Source: Nemertoderma westbladi (Eukaryota; Xenacoelomorpha; Nemertodermatida; Nemertodermatidae). From it: a stretch of DNA of 41,601 bases. A program made the position numbers and the translations under genes. The notes beneath the pieces were generated by a model. That model ran no database searches, was not told the DNA's origin, and saw nothing but the letters and a program-made list of their open reading frames with translations. Shown in pieces: positions 31,396 through 41,601 of the stretch (positions are counted from its first letter, which is position 1; each line of letters opens with the position of its first letter). Where the stretch lies: contig JAUCBJ010004649.1 in NCBI GenBank assembly GCA_032718475.1, positions 1-41,601 of the forward strand. Reading direction: 5' to 3'.

Positions 31396-34300
31396 ACTCA
31401 GTAACGGTACATACCTGACCCTGACCAGTAACTGAGAAACTGTACATACCTGACCCTGACCAGTAACTGAGTAACGGTACATACCTGACCAGTAACTGAG
31501 TAACGGTACATACCTGACCAGTAACTGAGTAACGGTACATACCTGACCCTGACCAGTAACTGAGTAACGGTACATACCTGACCAGTAACTGAGCAACGGT
31601 ACATACCTGACCCGGACCAGTAACTGAGTAACGGTACATACATGACCCTGACCAGTAACTGAGTAACGGTACATACCTGACCAGTAACTGAGCAACGGTA
31701 CATACCTGACCCGGACCAGTAACTGAGTAACGGTACATACCTGACCCTGACCAGTAACTGAGTAACGGTACATACCTGACCCTGACCAGTAACTGAGTAA
31801 CGGTACATACCTGACCCTGAACAGTAACTGTGTAACGGTACATACCTGACCAGTAACTGAGTAACGGTACATACCTGACCCTGACCAGTAACTGAGTAAC
31901 GGTACATACCTGACCCTGACCAGTAACTGAGTAACGGTATATACCTGACCCTGACCAGTAACTGAGTAACGGTATATACCTGACCCTGGCAGTAACTGAG
32001 TAACGGTACATACCTGACCCTGACCAGTAACTGTGTAACGGTACATACCTAACCAGTAACTGAGTAACGGTACATACCTGACCCTGACCAGTAACTGAGT
32101 AACGGTACATACCTGACCCTGACCAGTAACTGAGTAACGGTACATACCTGACCAGTAACTGAGTAACGGTACATACCTGACCCTGACCAGTAACTGAGTA
32201 ACGGTACATACCTGATCCTGGCCAGTAACTGAGTAACGGTACATACATACCTGACCCTGACCAGTAACTGAGTAACGGTACATACCTGACCAGTAACTGA
32301 GTAACGGTACATACCTGACTCTGACCAGTAACTGTGTAACGGTACATATCTGACCAGTAACTGAGTAACGGTACATACCTGACCCTGACCAGTAACTGAG
32401 TAACGGTACATACCTGACGCTGACCATTAACTGAGTAACGGTACATACCTGACCAGTAACTGAGTAACGGTACATACCTGATCCTGGCCAGTAACTGAGT
32501 AACGGTACATACCTGACCAGTAACTGAGTAACAATACATACCTGACCCTGACCAGTAACTGAGTAACGGTACATACCTGATCCTGGCCAGTAACTGAGTA
32601 ACGGTACATACCTGACCAGTAACTGAGTAACGGTACATACCTGACCCTGACCAGTAACTGAGTAACGGTACATACCTGCCCTGACCAGTAACTGAGTAAC
32701 GGTACATACCTGACGCTGACCAGTATCTGAGTAACGGTACATACCTGATCCTGGCCAGTAACTGAGTAACGGTACATACCTGACCAGTAACTGAGTAACG
32801 GTACATACCTGACCCTGACCAGTAACTGAGTAACGGTACATACCTGACCCTGACCAGTAACTGAATAACGGTACAAACCTGACCAGTAACTGAGTAACGG
32901 TACATACCTGACCAGTAACTGAGTAACGGTACATACCTGACCCTGACCAGTAACTGAGTAACGGTACATACCTGACCCTGACCAGTAACTGAGTAACGGT
33001 ACATAACTGACCCTGACCAGTAACTGAGTAACGGTACATACCTGACCCTGACCAGTAACTGAGTAACGGTACATACCTGACCCTGACCAGCAACTGAGTA
33101 ACGGTACATACATACCTGACCCTGACCAGTAACTGAGTAACGGGACATACATGACCCTGACCAGTAACTGAGTAACGGTACATACCTGACCCTGACCAGT
33201 AACTGAGTAACGGTACATACCTGACCCTGACAAGAACTGAATAACGGTACATACCTGACCCTGACCAGTAACAGAATAACGGTACATACCTGACCCTGAC
33301 CGGTAACTGAGTAAAGGTACATACCTGACCCTGACCATTAACTGAGTAACGGTACATATCTGACCCTGACAAGAACTGAATAACGGTACATACCTGACCC
33401 TGACCAGTAACTGAATAACGATACATACCTGACCCTGACCAGTAACTGAGTAACGATACATACCTGACCCTAACTAGTAACTGAGTAACGGTACATACCT
33501 GACCCTGACCGGTAACTGAGTAACGGTACATACCTGACCCTGACCGGTAACTGAGTAACGGTACTTATCTGACATTGACTAGTAACTGAGTAACGGTACA
33601 TACCTGACCCTGACCAGTAACTGAGTAACGGTACATACCTGACCCTGACCAGTAACTGAGTAACGGTACATACCTGACCAGTAACTGAGCAACGGTACAT
33701 ACCTGACCCTGACCAGTAACTCAGTAACGGTACATACCTAACCCTGACCAGTAACTGAGTAACGGTACATACCTGACCCTGACCAGTAACTGAGTAACGG
33801 TACATACCTGACCCTGACCAGTAACTGAGTAACGGTACATACCTGACCCTGACCAGTAACTGAGTAACGGTACATACCTGACCAGTAACTGAGTAACGGT
33901 ACATACCTGACCAGACCAGTAACTGAGTAACGGTACATACCTGACCAGTAACTGAGTAACGGTACATACCTGACCAGACCAGTAACTGAGTAACGATACA
34001 TACCTGACCCTAACCAGTAACTGAGTAAAGGTACATACCTGACCCTGACCGGTAACTGAGTAAAGGTACATACCTGACCCTGACCATTAACTGAGTAACG
34101 GTACATATCTGACCCTGACAAGAACTGAATAACGGTACATACCTGACCCTGACCAGTAACTGAATAACGATACATACCTGACCCTGACCAGTAACTGAGT
34201 AACGATACATACCTGACCCTAACTAGTAACTGAGTAACGGTACATACCTGACCCTGACCGGTAACTGAGTAACGGTACATACCTGACCCTGACCGGTAAC

Positions 34301-35589
34301 TGAGTAACGGTACTTATCTGACATTGACTAGTAACTGAGGAACGGTACATACCTGACCCTGACCAGTAACTGAGTAACGGTACATACCTGACCCTGACCA
34401 GTAACTGAGTAACGGTACATACCTGACCAGTAACTGAGCAACGGTACATACCTGACCATGACCAGTAACTCAGTAACGGTACATACCTAACCCTGACCAG
34501 TAACTGAGTAACGGTACATACCTGACCCTGACCAGTAACTGAGTAACGGTACATACCTGACCCTGACCAGTAACTGAGTAACGGTACATACCTGACCCTG
34601 ACCAGTAACTGAGTAACGGTACATACCTGACCAGTAACTGAGTAACGGTACATACCTGACCAGACCAGTAACTGAGTAACGGTACATACCTGACCAGTAA
34701 CTGAGTAACGGTACATACCTGACCAGACCAGTAACTGAGTAACGGTACATACCTGACCCTGACCAGTAACTGTGTAACGGTACATACCTGACCCTGACCA
34801 GTAACTGAGTAACGGTACATAGCTGACCCTGACCAGTAACTGAGTAACGGTACATAACTGACGCTGACCAGTAACTGAGTAACGGTACATACCTGCCCAT
34901 TAACTGAGAAACGGTACATACCTGACCCTGACCAGTAACTCAGTAACGGTACATACCTAACCCTGACCAGTAACTGAGTAACGGTACATACCTGACCAGA
35001 CCAGTAACTGAGTAACGGTACATACCTGACCCTGACCAGTAACTGAGTAACGGTACATACATACCTGACCCTGACCAGTAACTGAGTAACGGTACATACC
35101 TGACGCTGATCAGTAACTGAGTAACGGTATATACCTGACCAGTAACCGAGCAACGGTACATACCTGACCCTGACCAGTAACTGAGTAACGGTACATACCT
35201 AACCCTGACCAGTAACTGAGTAACGGTACATATCTGACCCTGACCAGTAACTGAGTAACGGTACATACCTGACCCTGACCAGTAACTGAGTAACGGTACA
35301 TACCTGACCCTGATCAGTAACTGAGTAACGGTACATACCTGACCCTGACCAGTAACTCAGTAACGGTACATACCTAACCCTGACCAGTAACTGAGTAACG
35401 GTACATACCTGACCCTGACCAGTAACTGAGTAACGGTACATACCTGACCCTGACCAGTAACTGAGTAACGGTACATACCTGACCCTGACCAGTAACTGAG
35501 TAACGGTACATACCTGACCCTAACCAGTAACTGAGTAACGGTACATACCTGACCCTGACCAGTAACTGAGTAACGGTACTTATCTGACA
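31396..35589. repeat. 35-bp minisatellite, left block, about 120 units
   Basis: The consensus plus-strand unit is 'cagtaactgagtaacggtac' followed by 'atacctgaccctgac' (35 bp). A common 29-bp form lacks one CCTGAC-like hexamer, and rare 39-bp forms carry an extra 'atac'. A segment of about 690 bp (33300-33990) recurs at 34049-34739 at a constant offset of 749 bp, including rare variants (aagaactgaataacgg, gacattgact, cagaccagt). The minus strand has no stops in any frame of the consensus, giving open frames up to 745 codons (31294-33531). These are a property of the repeat and not evidence of a protein. Confidence 0.95.
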
Positions 35590-35595
35590 TTGACT

Positions 35596-37648
35596 ACTAC
35601 TACTACTAGGATCGGCATGCTGCATTGCAGCTGCATTTTTAAGAATGCTGTGCCGGCTTGTCAACAAAATTGCACCGCCACAACTCCCTATCACCCATGA
35701 CATTTGCTAGATCATCCGCATCTTTAAGGCCAGTGTCCTTTAAGATGCGTCTCAAGAAAGTCATGGGCTGTCCACCATGCTTATTCACTCCATGAGGCTG
35801 CCAAAGTACAAGATTATGCACTGGCTGGTCCTCACGGCGAAAGCAATGTCCTGCAAAGCGGAGGCGGTTTTGTTCTAGTGTCAAGCTTGGGGGAACCAAT
35901 GAGACACCTCCAATGTTATATAGTGTCTGGTTGGAGATGTGTGCATTGTACTTGACACAATGAACCCGGCGTAGCATTCTTGTGAATGTGCCATCCAGAG
36001 ATTTGGTGTCCTCAGCAGTTAGAGCCCAGCATGGACTCCCATAGAGGAGTACTGGAACTACTGCTGCTCTAAATAATCGGACCTTAAGTTTCCGATTAAT
36101 TCTCGGTGACTTCCAAATCCTGGAAAGCCTATTCAAGGCTGCCCATGCCTTTCCCTTACGTATTCGAAGGTCCTCACCTGACTTCCGGATCCATGATCCC
36201 AGGTAACAGAAGTCGTCCACATGCTCAAGCATACCATCCTTTGAGCTTATGCTCATCCTATCAGAGACTTGCTGAGGACTTTCAAAGTTAACGGTCAGAA
36301 TTTTGGTCTTTCTGGAGTTAATAAAAAGACCAACACTAGAAGCAGCATGTTCTAATGAGCTGAGGAGCCGTTGGGCTCCCTCTAATGATTCTGAGAGTAC
36401 TCCTAAGTCATCAGCAAAGTCTAGATCAGTTAGGTACTTGGCAGGATTTCCTCGACTTCTGGAGCCAGTAGGTGGAGTTATCATCACCCCATCATCATTA
36501 TGATGATCTAAGGACATGCGTAGAACATAGTCAACCACAATAATGAACAAGAATGGTGCAAGTGTGTCTCCTTGGAGGACGCCCCATAACACTTCAAATG
36601 GTTCTGTGTCACCGTCAACAGTAGACACAAATGTTGTCGAACCATCGTATACTGATCTGATTGCTGCAATAATTTCATCAGGAATCCCATATAATGAAAG
36701 TATGCTGAACATACGTGAGCGAGAGACTGAATCAAAGGCCTTGAAGAAGTCAACAAAGATAACAGCCAGATGCCTGTCTTTCTTTTTTGATAATTCTTCA
36801 ATTATCCTTCTAAGTGCCAAAATGGGCTCCATGGTCCCACGACCTTTACGGAACCCATTCTGATTTCCACGGAGCAGTCTCTCAATGGGATCCCTGATGC
36901 GATTTAATAGAATCCTATTGTATAGCTTTGCAGCAATCGAGATCAATGAGATTCCCCGAAAAGAACCATAGAGTGTTAGGTTGCCCTTCTTGGGAACTGG
37001 CACCAACTTATTTGTTTTCATTTCTTGTGGGACTCTTGTTGTTCGGTACATGTCTACTATGATGGGACAGATGAGCTTTAAACACTCAGGTATTTTAAAG
37101 ACCTCAGGGGGAACACCATCTACTCCACTGGCACGATTGGTCTTAATGCTCTTTGCAGCAGCCTGCACTTCTGCAAAGGAGATATCGCCAATGGGAATAT
37201 CTGGGAGTACAGACTCAGACACTTTTACTTCTATAAAGTTATCAGGCAATACCCTGTCATTATTGAGGAGCTTTTCAAAGTGGGCTTTCCAACCATTGAG
37301 GCGATCGGCTGGTGATTCAGCCTTAACCTTGGTGGTTGGTTGGCTTTTCCGCCCAGTAAGCAGATTGATTGATTTCCATGCCTGGGATGATTGCCTGCTG
37401 TCGTCAGCATCATTGATGGCATCAACCTGTTGGTTTATTAGCTCCTGTAGATTAACAGAGTACTGCCTGTTCAGGGACCTAGATGCAGCCTTAACTGCAT
37501 TCTTGGCCGCTGTAGTCTGTTTGAGTCGGGACTCTTTCTGCGCCTTATGAAGGTCATTTCGGCACTTCTGAATTTTGTTGTCAGTCCAGGGGGCCCTTTT
37601 CCTGTTTCGAGGGTATACAGGAACTGTTTCTGCAGCTGCTAACTTAAC
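35596..37648 (-). mobile_element. LINE copy D, longest copy, inserted in the 35-bp minisatellite
   Basis: The insertion is 2053 bp on the minus strand. It runs from the linker upstream of the RT domain to the 3' end, with a 3' untranslated part of only about 30 bp before (TAG)n. Minisatellite lies on both sides, and 'ttgact' (35590-35595, 37649-37654) is a possible short target duplication. The 5' end is truncated, so the apurinic-like endonuclease expected of this class is absent. The short 3' end and trinucleotide tail recall RTE-type LINEs, but the clade is not established. Copies A, B, C and the scrap at 13527 belong to the same family. Confidence 0.9.
35639..37648 (-). CDS. LINE reverse transcriptase, N-terminally truncated, frame open
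   Basis: About 669 codons of LINE-derived protein are open without a stop. The frame continues upstream into the minisatellite to 37675, which supplies nine spurious residues. In the numbering that includes those nine: a basic linker (about 20-140), RT N-terminal motif ASGVDGVPPEVF (182-193), RGISLISIAAKLYNRIL (240-256), motif A FVDFFKAFDSV with its Asp at 309, motif B GVLQGDTLAPF (365-375), and motif C FADD (420-423) with both catalytic Asp present. The C-terminal region follows (LYGSPCWALT, RLRFAGHCFRR, DRELWR) and is typical of LINE ORF2 tails. It would copy its RNA at the target site, but the endonuclease is missing. An insertion inside a satellite with no promoter is unlikely to be expressed. 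Confidence 0.88.
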   Translation of the reverse strand, partial: VKLAAAETVPVYPRNRKRAPWTDNKIQKCRNDLHKAQKESRLKQTTAAKNAVKAASRSLNRQYSVNLQELINQQVDAINDADDSRQSSQAWKSINLLTGRKSQPTTKVKAESPADRLNGWKAHFEKLLNNDRVLPDNFIEVKVSESVLPDIPIGDISFAEVQAAAKSIKTNRASGVDGVPPEVFKIPECLKLICPIIVDMYRTTRVPQEMKTNKLVPVPKKGNLTLYGSFRGISLISIAAKLYNRILLNRIRDPIERLLRGNQNGFRKGRGTMEPILALRRIIEELSKKKDRHLAVIFVDFFKAFDSVSRSRMFSILSLYGIPDEIIAAIRSVYDGSTTFVSTVDGDTEPFEVLWGVLQGDTLAPFLFIIVVDYVLRMSLDHHNDDGVMITPPTGSRSRGNPAKYLTDLDFADDLGVLSESLEGAQRLLSSLEHAASSVGLFINSRKTKILTVNFESPQQVSDRMSISSKDGMLEHVDDFCYLGSWIRKSGEDLRIRKGKAWAALNRLSRIWKSPRINRKLKVRLFRAAVVPVLLYGSPCWALTAEDTKSLDGTFTRMLRRVHCVKYNAHISNQTLYNIGGVSLVPPSLTLEQNRLRFAGHCFRREDQPVHNLVLWQPHGVNKHGGQPMTFLRRILKDTGLKDADDLANVMGDRELWRCNFVDKPAQHS

Positions 37649-37654
37649 TTGACT

Positions 37655-39876
37655 GGTAACTGAGTAACGGTACATACCTGACCCTGACCAGTAACTGACT
37701 AACGGTACATACCTGACCCTGACCAGTAACTGAATAACGGTACATACCTGACCCTGACCAGTACCTGACTAACGGTACATACCTGACCCTGACCAGTAAC
37801 TGAGTAACGATACATACCTGACCCTGAGCAGTAACTGAGTAACGGGACATACCTGACCCTGACCAGTAACTGAGTAACGGTACATCCCTGACCGTGACCA
37901 GTAACTGAGTAACGGTACTTATCTGACCCTGACCAGTAACTGAGTAACGGTACATACCTGACCCTGACCAGTAACTGAGTAACGGTACTTATCTGACCCT
38001 GACCAGTAACTGAGTAACGGGACATACTTGACCCTGACCAGTAACTGAGTAACGGTACATACCTGACCCTGACCAGTAACTGAGTAACGGTACATCCCTG
38101 ACCGTGACCAGTAACTGAGTAACGGTACTTATCTGACCCTGACCAGTAACTGAGTAACGGGACATACTTGACCCTGACCAGTAACTGAGTAACGGGACAT
38201 ACCTGACCCTGACCAGTAACTGAGTAACGGTACTTATCTGACCCTGACCAGTAACTGAGAAACGGTACATACTTGACCCTGATCAGTAACTGAGTAACGG
38301 GACATCCCTGACCGTGACCAGTAACTGAGTAACGGTACTTATCTGACCCTGACCAGTAACTGAGTAACGGGACATACTTGACCCTGACCAGTAACTGAGT
38401 AACGGGACATCCTTGACCGTGACCAGTAACTGAGTAACGGTACTTATCTGACCCTGACCAGTAACTGAGTAACGGGACATACTTGACCCTGACCAGTAAC
38501 TGAGTAACGGTACATCCCTGACCGTGACCAGTAACTGAGTAACGGTACTTATCTGATCCTGACCAGTAACTGAGTAACGGTAAATACCTGACCCTGACCA
38601 GTAACTGAGTAACGGTACATACCTGACCCTGACCAGTAACTGAGTAACGGTATATCCCTGACCAGTAACTGAGTAACGGTAAATACCTGACCCTGACCAG
38701 TAACTGAGTAACGGTACATACCTGACCCTGACCAGTAACTGAGTAACGGTACATCCCTGACCGTGACCAGTAACTGAGTAACGGTACTTATCTGATCCTG
38801 ACCAGTAACTGAGTAACGGTAAATACCTGACCCTGACCAGTAACTGAGTAACGGTACATACCTGACCCTGACCAGTAACTGAGTAACGGTACATCCCTGA
38901 CCGCTGACCAGTAACTGAGTAACGGGACATACCTGACCCTGACCAGTAACTGAGTAACGGTACTTATCTGACCCTGACCAGTAACTGAGTAACGGGACAT
39001 ACTTGACCCTGACCAGTAACTGAGTAACGGTACATACCTGACCCTGACCAGTAACTGAGTAACGGTACTTATCTGATCCTGACCAGTAACTGAGTAACGG
39101 TAAATACCTGACCCTGACCAGTAACTGAGTAACGGTACATACCTGACCGTGACAAGAACTGAGTAACGGTACATACCTGACCCTGACCAGTAACTGAGTA
39201 ACGGTACATACCTGACCCTGACCAGTAACTGAGTAACGGGACATACCTGACCCTGACGAGTAACTGAGTAACGGTACATCCCTGACCGTGACCAGTAACT
39301 GAGTAACGGTACTTATCTGATCCTGACCAGTAACTGAGTAACGGTAAATACCTGACCCTGACCAGTAACTGAGTAACGGTACATACCTGACCCTGACCAG
39401 TAACTGAGTAACGGTACATCCCTGACCAGTAACTGAGTAACGGTAAATACCTGACCCTGACCAGTAACTGAGTAACGGGACATACTTGACCCTGACCAGT
39501 AACTGAGTAACGGTAAATACCTGACCCTGACCAGTAACTGAGTAACGGTACATATCTGACCCTGACCAGTAACTGAGTAACGGTACATACCTGACCCTGA
39601 CCAGTAACTGAGTAACGGTACATACCTGACCCTGACCAGTAACTGAGTAACGGTACATACCTGACCCTGACCAGTAACTGAGTAACGGTACTTATCTGAC
39701 ATTGACTAGTAACTCAGTAACGGTACATACCTGACCCTGACCAGTAACTGAGTAACGGTACTTATCTGACATTGACTAGTAACTCAGTAACGGTACATAC
39801 CTGACCCTGACCAGTAACTGAGTAACGGTACTTATCTGACATTGACTAGTAACTCAGTAACGGTACATACCTGACC
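37655..39876. repeat. 35-bp minisatellite, right block, about 63 units
   Basis: Same unit as the left block but with a different variant mix: 'gggacatacttgac', 'ggtacttatctgac', 'ggtacatccctgaccgtgac' and 'ggtaaatacc'. These recur in fixed order as higher-order repeats of several units (for example 38090-38520). The last part (39690-39860) is a regular two-unit repeat containing 'gacattgactagtaactcag'. Minus-strand frames are open by composition only. Confidence 0.95.
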
Positions 39877-40479
39877 TGATTTTGGGAACATCGCGAGACT
39901 TGATCTTCTGTATGATCCACCAAGTAACTATGGATAAAAGGAGAAGAGCTTATAATTATAACGTTTATATTGCGAAAGAACGGTAGGGGCCACTTTTCAT
40001 TCATTTAATATATTCGTAATGTAGTTCGTACCAATAATTAGTAGTGCAGTTAGTTGTTTAGGGAAACAATAATTTCAGTCAGTAAAGATTATATGTGAGT
40101 TAATAATGACCTTTCCTATCCTAACAAAAATAATATACTTAAAATCCACTCAGCAGGGCGGATGGTACAATTGACAAAAACCGTATAAACAATGTTGATT
40201 CAGAGATCTCTATCTTAATCATTCGTGAAATTGAACCGAGACTCTAATGAGTAAACATGAATTAATTGTACTGCTGTTATTAAAGAGATTCATGTATGTA
40301 AAGGCCGGCAGAATGTGTAGGATTGTTTTAACTAGTGTAAATAATCTCGTGTAAGTTTGCCCAGTAACGTTTGGTTTGCCACACGCAGGTCCGTTGTTCG
40401 TTCACTGACCCCAGCTCTCACCAGCCCATATATGTACGTCATGTTGTACAATAGAAACGAAACGTAACTGTTTGGCCAA
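39877..40479. other. No recognisable gene
   Basis: Unique-looking AT-rich DNA. Nothing was recognised. Confidence 0.4.
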
Positions 40480-40489
40480 CCAGTAGCTC

Positions 40490-40590
40490 CGACCAATCAG
40501 TGACGGGCTGCAACCAATCAGCATCTAGATGTTCTGATTTGGATTTGTATTTTTGTGTGGGTATTTAAAGATGTTTTCACTCTTAGCACC
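40490..40590 (+). promoter_or_regulatory. Promoter-like cluster: two CCAAT boxes and a TATA-like box
   Basis: ACCAATCAG occurs at 40492-40500 and 40513-40521, and TATTTAAA at 40562-40569, about 45 bp downstream. This is the usual spacing for a Pol II promoter or an LTR promoter. The first ATG downstream is at 40743. The assignment is inferred from these boxes alone. Confidence 0.35.
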
Positions 40591-40742
40591 CACCATCTCG
40601 TTTTTTAAACGTCTGTCAGAGCAAGCAAGCTCTTACTTTTGCAACAGCAAAACTTTTTACTTTTCTGCGGCATTTTTATTGTAAATATACTCTGTAATTT
40701 CTCAACATTCTGCACTGTTTCTACTTAATATATTTGATTAGT

Positions 40743-40988
40743 ATGTACAGTAATAATATAATTCCGGCAGATCAACAACTAACTCAGAGGACGTTTTCAC
40801 CACTTCAGGCGGCCCCCTTATGCAGTCCTACTTCAACCCACTACCACCCGATGGACCGCACTACTGTAGTATTACTTAACGATGTCGTTACAGTATATGA
40901 ATTACCTGAGGGAACGGCGCCACGGATCTCTTCCTTAATGAATCCATCATCCCATCGCCGTTACGAGACACGGCGTTGTCGTGTATAA
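40743..40988 (+). CDS. Unrecognised 81-codon open frame
   Basis: It begins at the first ATG downstream of the promoter-like cluster, in a weak context (attagtATGt). The protein is rich in Thr, Pro and Ser, and includes HYHPMDRTTVVLL. No family was recognised. It overlaps the minus-strand candidate exon at 40906-41091, and at most one of the two is likely real. Confidence 0.2.
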   Translation: MYSNNIIPADQQLTQRTFSPLQAAPLCSPTSTHYHPMDRTTVVLLNDVVTVYELPEGTAPRISSLMNPSSHRRYETRRCRV

Positions 40989-41091
40989 ATTCTTTGAGTT
41001 CTGTTATCTGTAACTTTTCCTCATCTCCTATCCTTTTAAGGAGATTAACATACTTCACCATAGCCTCAACGCCGCGGTATAACCGTTCCTC
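40906..41091 (-). CDS. Candidate internal exon of a host gene, 62 codons, phase 0-0
   Basis: In minus reading the segment is preceded by TTTGTGATTGCAG and followed by CAG|GTAATT, good matches to 3' and 5' splice sites. It is 186 bases, exactly 62 codons, starting and ending in phase 0. The protein is helical and charged (VEAMVKYVNLLKRIG, LQITELKEFIHDN), unlike the repeat-derived frames elsewhere. I do not recognise the family. Other exons would lie beyond the window edge or be too short to see. It overlaps the plus-strand frame at 40743-40988. Confidence 0.35.
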
Positions 41092-41601
41092 CTGCAATCA
41101 CAAATATTATTGTATATATGTAAATGCTTTTCTTTATTAATACCGTTGGCCTATACATATACATTACGAGTATGATGGCAGTTACTCGTATATATCGTGA
41201 CAATATAGCCAGTACAACCTGTCATATACCCCACAATTATAATAAATTTTAAATTTACACCAAGATGGCGTTACGCATCACATGTTAAAATCCTACAGTA
41301 GAGCCGATGGGATATGAAAACCAGAATAACCCACACAGCATTAATGTTGGAAATTATCTTAAGGGGGGGGGGGGGGGGGGGGGGGGGGTACCCCCTCAGG
41401 AGAGTTTTTTTTTAAACAGCTCAAACTTCGTGTTGTAGGTCAATATCATTGTTATGTTGTGTTCAGCCAACGTGGGGAAGGCCAAAGAGCAACAAAAATT
41501 GAAATTTTAAATGTTTTTGTGTGTCCCTCTAGCGGCGAGTGGGCGGAATTAAATATTTCACTAAAAACACTAACTAGTCCCTTAATATTTATCGAATTTT
41601 T
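41092..41601. other. No recognisable gene; includes poly-G (26) at 41363-41388
   Basis: AT-rich DNA with a run of 26 G at 41363-41388. Nothing else was recognised to the window end. Confidence 0.5.

Noticed and set aside
31294-35266. Minus-strand open frames of 745, 644, 344 and 227 codons
   Set aside because: They are translations of a 35-bp satellite unit that lacks stops in all three minus frames. Frames overlap each other with the same period and carry no gene context.
36981-37550. Plus-strand frame of 189 codons inside the LINE
   Set aside because: It is antisense to the intact reverse transcriptase frame and has no recognisable motif.
31396-39876. Telomere-like array (units contain TCAGG, a known beetle-type telomere word)
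   Set aside because: TCAGG occurs only twice per 35-bp unit and not as a pure tandem pentamer, and unique sequence lies on both sides.

Overview
This is animal nuclear DNA, almost certainly from an invertebrate. It is AT-rich and holds no bacterial-style operons or rRNA genes. Nearly all recognisable content is transposable-element DNA or tandem repeat: a BEL/Pao-like LTR retrotransposon, an APE-class LINE with a very short 3' end and a (TAG)n tail, a hAT-like terminal-inverted-repeat element, a tRNA-derived SINE, and two large minisatellites. I could not place the species from sequence alone. No host gene can be named with confidence. One plausible internal host exon lies near 41.0 kb on the minus strand.

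Layout. 0-2.6 kb: old dispersed and tandem repeats, then a decayed LINE copy (A, minus). 4.4-4.94 kb: a broken fragment of a mobile-element protein with a PD-(D/E)XK-like C-terminal domain. 7.2-8.4 kb: a 28-bp tandem array split by a 5'-truncated LINE copy (B, plus) with an 11-bp target duplication. 8.76-11.49 kb: about 46 copies of a 44-bp unit joined by (TAG)n. 13.5-14.5 kb: a LINE scrap, a second copy of a 5' repeat, an imperfect hairpin of about 180 bp and a tRNA-like T-arm. 16.02-22.86 kb: a complete 6829-bp LTR element read on the minus strand. Its two 547-bp LTRs are identical by eye and it has 5-bp target duplications. It carries gag-like coding but no pol. 23.36-24.24 kb: a small hAT-like element with LINE copy C inside its terminal repeat. 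25.43-25.85 kb: an element with 69-bp perfect inverted arms and a 13-14 bp target duplication. 26.9-27.3 kb: a SINE. 28.4-30.7 kb: poly-G/C runs, G-rich DNA, a hairpin and a 75-bp duplication. 31.4-39.9 kb: a 35-bp minisatellite (about 180 units) interrupted by the longest LINE copy (D, minus), whose reverse transcriptase frame is open. 40.4-41.1 kb: a promoter-like region and opposing candidate coding segments.

How it fits together. The LTR element would need proteins from an autonomous relative, since its own 3' half has no pol frame. That half is a long array of short hairpins whose stems show compensatory changes. Its gag frame is split by two G-runs, both needing the same -1 shift, and an internal duplication shows the frames belong together. 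The four larger LINE copies share the same 3' end, so they form one family, and they date other features: C postdates the hAT element, B postdates the 28-bp array and D postdates the 35-bp array. Coordinates and homologies were read by eye without database searches.
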